NCBI GenBank assembly: GCA_007123425.1
Contig: SKLC01000280.1
Location: forward strand, 1 to 5,281
Length of the DNA: 5,281 bases
DNA from: Nitriliruptoraceae bacterium
GTDB lineage: Bacteria; Actinomycetota; Nitriliruptoria; Nitriliruptorales; Nitriliruptoraceae
Direction: 5' to 3'
A program made the position numbers and the translations under genes. The notes beneath the pieces were generated by a model. That model made no database searches and was not told the origin of the DNA. It was given only the letters and a program-made list of their open reading frames with translations. Shown piece by piece: positions 3,999 to 5,281 of the stretch (position 1 is its first letter; the number at the start of each line of letters is the position of its first letter).

Positions 3999-5176
3999 CG
4001 GGGCGCCGGCTGTCGGGGCTGCCGCTCGTGGTGGGCGGTCCCCTCGGCGGCCTCCACCTTGCGCTGGCGCTCCTCGGGCGTGGTGCGCTCCTCCTCGACG
4101 TCGCCGCGGTAGGGCGTGACGCCGTCGGGGAAGCCCTCGCAGTTGACGTTGTAGAGCAGGCACTCGTCGATCTCGAAGCCCGGCGGCGGGTCGTTCGGCT
4201 CGCCCGGGTTGGGCGGCAGGCAGGCGTTGGCGGGGTTGTCGGGCTCGTCGTTGATGCCGCACAGGGTGAAGTCGTTGATGACCTGGACGTGCTCGGAGAC
4301 CACGCCGCCCGGCACGGCGAGGTTGTGCCGGGGCAGCCACAGCAGCAGGTTCTCCAGGGCGCCGTCGATCCGCAGCAGCTCGGCGGCCGTCCGGCTGACA
4401 CGGGCGAGCAGGTCGTCGAGGCTCTGCCGGTTGTCGGCGACGATGCGGGCGCCGACCTCGGCGGTGCCCGACAGCTCGTCGAGGGCGCCCACCAGCCGCT
4501 GCTCCTCCTCGGCGAGCACCTCGGTGAGGTCGGCGAGGTCCTCGAGCGCGGCCGCGTGCAGCTGCGCGTCGGGCGCGGCGGTCGCGGCCAGCCGCTCGGA
4601 GGCGTCGAGGAAGTCCGCGAGCTGGTCGCGCTCCCGCTCGAGGTGCCCGGCGTAGTCGCCGAGCTCGTCCAGCAGCTCGCCGACCCGGTCTCCGCGGCCG
4701 TCGAAGGTGCGGTGGCCGACCTCGATCACCCGCGCCACCCGGTCGACGCTGAGCGCGCCCAGCAGCTCGCTGCCGGACTCCACGACCAGCTCGATGTCCT
4801 GCTCGAAGTCCGAGGGCAGCTGCGCGCCGTCGACGACCGCGCCGCCCTCCTCGGGATCGGGGACCAGGTCCACGTAGCGCTCGCCGAGCAGCGAGGTCAT
4901 GCGCAGCACCGCGACCGCGCGCTGTGGCAGCCGCTGGTCGGCGTCGAGGTGCAGCGTCACCTCGGCACGGTGATCCTCGGCGAGCTCGATCCCGGCGATC
5001 GAGCCCACCGGGACGTCGCCGAACCGCACGTGCCCGCGCTCGACGAGGTCGCCGACCTCGTCGTAGGTCGCGGTGACCTCCACCACGTCGGCCGCCAGCG
5101 CCCGCGGCACGATCACCACCGCGACCGCCACGGCCACGAGGCCCGCGGCGAGCCAGACCAGCCGGCGGGCCCTCAT
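3986..5176 (-). CDS. MCE (MlaD-type) family protein with C-terminal Cys-rich tail (396 aa)
   Basis: A basic start (MRARR) and one hydrophobic segment at about residues 6-29 end in A26-L-A-A, which could be an uncleaved anchor or a signal-peptidase site; there is no lipobox cysteine. The MCE/MlaD domain covers about 32-107: V-T-A-T-Y-D-E-V-G-D-L, then V-R-F-G-D-V-P-V-G-S-I-A-G-I-E-L, A-E-V-T-L-H-L-D, and S-L-L-G-E-R-Y-V-D-L-V-P at the end. Residues 120-280 are helical and charged, with coiled-coil character. The last 100 residues contain four cysteines (306, 319, 339, 346) in Pro/Asn/Asp-rich sequence, suggesting an extracellular disulfide-stabilised tail. The ATG at 5176 has GGGAGG six bases upstream and overlaps the previous gene's stop by ATGA, implying translational coupling. 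It probably serves as one subunit of a lipid-transport MCE complex; the individual MceA-F position cannot be fixed from this window. Confidence 0.93.
   Translation of the reverse strand: MRARRLVWLAAGLVAVAVAVVIVPRALAADVVEVTATYDEVGDLVERGHVRFGDVPVGSIAGIELAEDHRAEVTLHLDADQRLPQRAVAVLRMTSLLGERYVDLVPDPEEGGAVVDGAQLPSDFEQDIELVVESGSELLGALSVDRVARVIEVGHRTFDGRGDRVGELLDELGDYAGHLERERDQLADFLDASERLAATAAPDAQLHAAALEDLADLTEVLAEEEQRLVGALDELSGTAEVGARIVADNRQSLDDLLARVSRTAAELLRIDGALENLLLWLPRHNLAVPGGVVSEHVQVINDFTLCGINDEPDNPANACLPPNPGEPNDPPPGFEIDECLLYNVNCEGFPDGVTPYRGDVEEERTTPEERQRKVEAAEGTAHHERQPRQPAPRGLP
3990..4023 (-). promoter_or_regulatory. 9-bp inverted repeat able to mask the downstream mce RBS
   Basis: On the minus-strand mRNA, GGCAGCCCC (4023-4015) is exactly complementary to GGGGCTGCC (3998-3990), with a 16-base spacer. 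The same GGGGCTGCC recurs at 3936-3928, directly before the ATG of the downstream mce gene. The upstream element could therefore pair with either copy and hide ribosome-binding sequence until ribosomes finish the upstream gene. Pairing is seen; regulation is inferred. Confidence 0.4.
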
Positions 5177-5281
5177 CGTCCGCCTCCCAGCACCCCGCCG
5201 AGCAGCTCCGCGAGCGCGTCGGACGAGCGCTGCCCGCCCACTTCGTCGCGTGCGTCCCGGTCGCCGGCCGCATCGGCCGCG
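5173..5281 (-). CDS. 3' end of a further MCE-cluster protein (partial)
   Basis: Reading in from the right edge, the minus strand stays open for 35 codons to the TGA at 5173-5175, which overlaps the ATG of the next mce gene. The visible tail is hydrophilic (A-A-D-A-A-G-D-R-D-A-R-D-E), then S-D-A-L-A-E-L-L-G-G-V-L-G-G-G-R. A Leu/Gly-rich ending of this type is often seen in actinobacterial MCE proteins, and with the ATGA overlap it makes an upstream mce gene the likely identity. No MCE domain is visible because the N-terminal part lies outside the window. Confidence 0.65.
   Translation of the reverse strand, partial: AADAAGDRDARDEVGGQRSSDALAELLGGVLGGGR

Noticed and set aside
2698..4119. Long plus-strand open frame (473 codons) opposite the mce genes
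   Set aside because: It is antisense to two genes with clear MCE domains, its product is Arg/Gly/His-rich low complexity without motifs, and stop codons are rare in every frame at this base composition.
3928..4401. N-terminal extension of the last mce gene (frame open up to 4401)
   Set aside because: It would run through the 15-bp repeats and into the upstream gene as low-complexity sequence, bury the membrane anchor in mid-protein, and ignore the AGGGGG site before the ATG at 3927.
3924..5273. 449-codon minus-strand frame covering the complete upstream mce gene
   Set aside because: It is a frame-shifted reading of that gene giving an Arg/Ala/Gly-rich product. Only its last 21 codons, from 3989, are of interest, as the bridging ORF.

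Overview
The window is extremely G+C-rich, codons nearly always end in G or C, and it carries part of a multi-gene MCE (mammalian cell entry / MlaD-type) cluster next to a MerR regulator with an actinobacterial-style C-terminal half. This suggests a high-GC Actinomycetota chromosome. I cannot place it below phylum from the sequence alone.

Layout, left to right. (1) 1-228, minus: 5' part of an acidic, secreted lipoprotein gene that runs off the left edge. (2) 308-550, minus: a small protein with two membrane segments, GTG start. (3) 551-791: a divergent intergenic region. (4) 792-1238, plus: a complete lipoprotein with an Asp/Glu-rich linker and a small C-terminal domain with two cysteines. 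(5) 1242-1808, minus: a YqgE/AlgH (DUF179) protein, convergent with the lipoprotein and only 3 bp away. (6) 1894-2637, plus: a MerR-family regulator, divergent from yqgE and possibly translated from a leaderless transcript. (7) 2665-5281, minus: the last three genes of an MCE cluster (3' end of one gene, then two complete genes), convergent with the MerR gene.

The MCE proteins are the main functional unit. In this family several membrane-anchored MCE subunits assemble with a YrbE/ABC permease complex to move lipids across the envelope. No permease or ATPase gene is visible here. The partial upstream gene and the first complete gene overlap by ATGA. The two complete genes are instead separated by a tract of 15-bp repeats, each carrying a copy of the translation-start region. 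That tract contains a 21-codon ORF joined to both neighbours by ATGA overlaps, and the 3' end of the upstream gene has a 9-nt element complementary to the repeated ribosome-binding region. This junction is the most unusual structure in the window.

A second local oddity is a 31-bp near-perfect tandem duplication at the MerR/MCE convergent junction; one copy holds the stop codon of each gene. Apart from these junctions I see no mobile element, CRISPR array, tRNA, rRNA or integration signature, and no obviously novel multi-gene system. The novelty is in how the MCE genes are joined.
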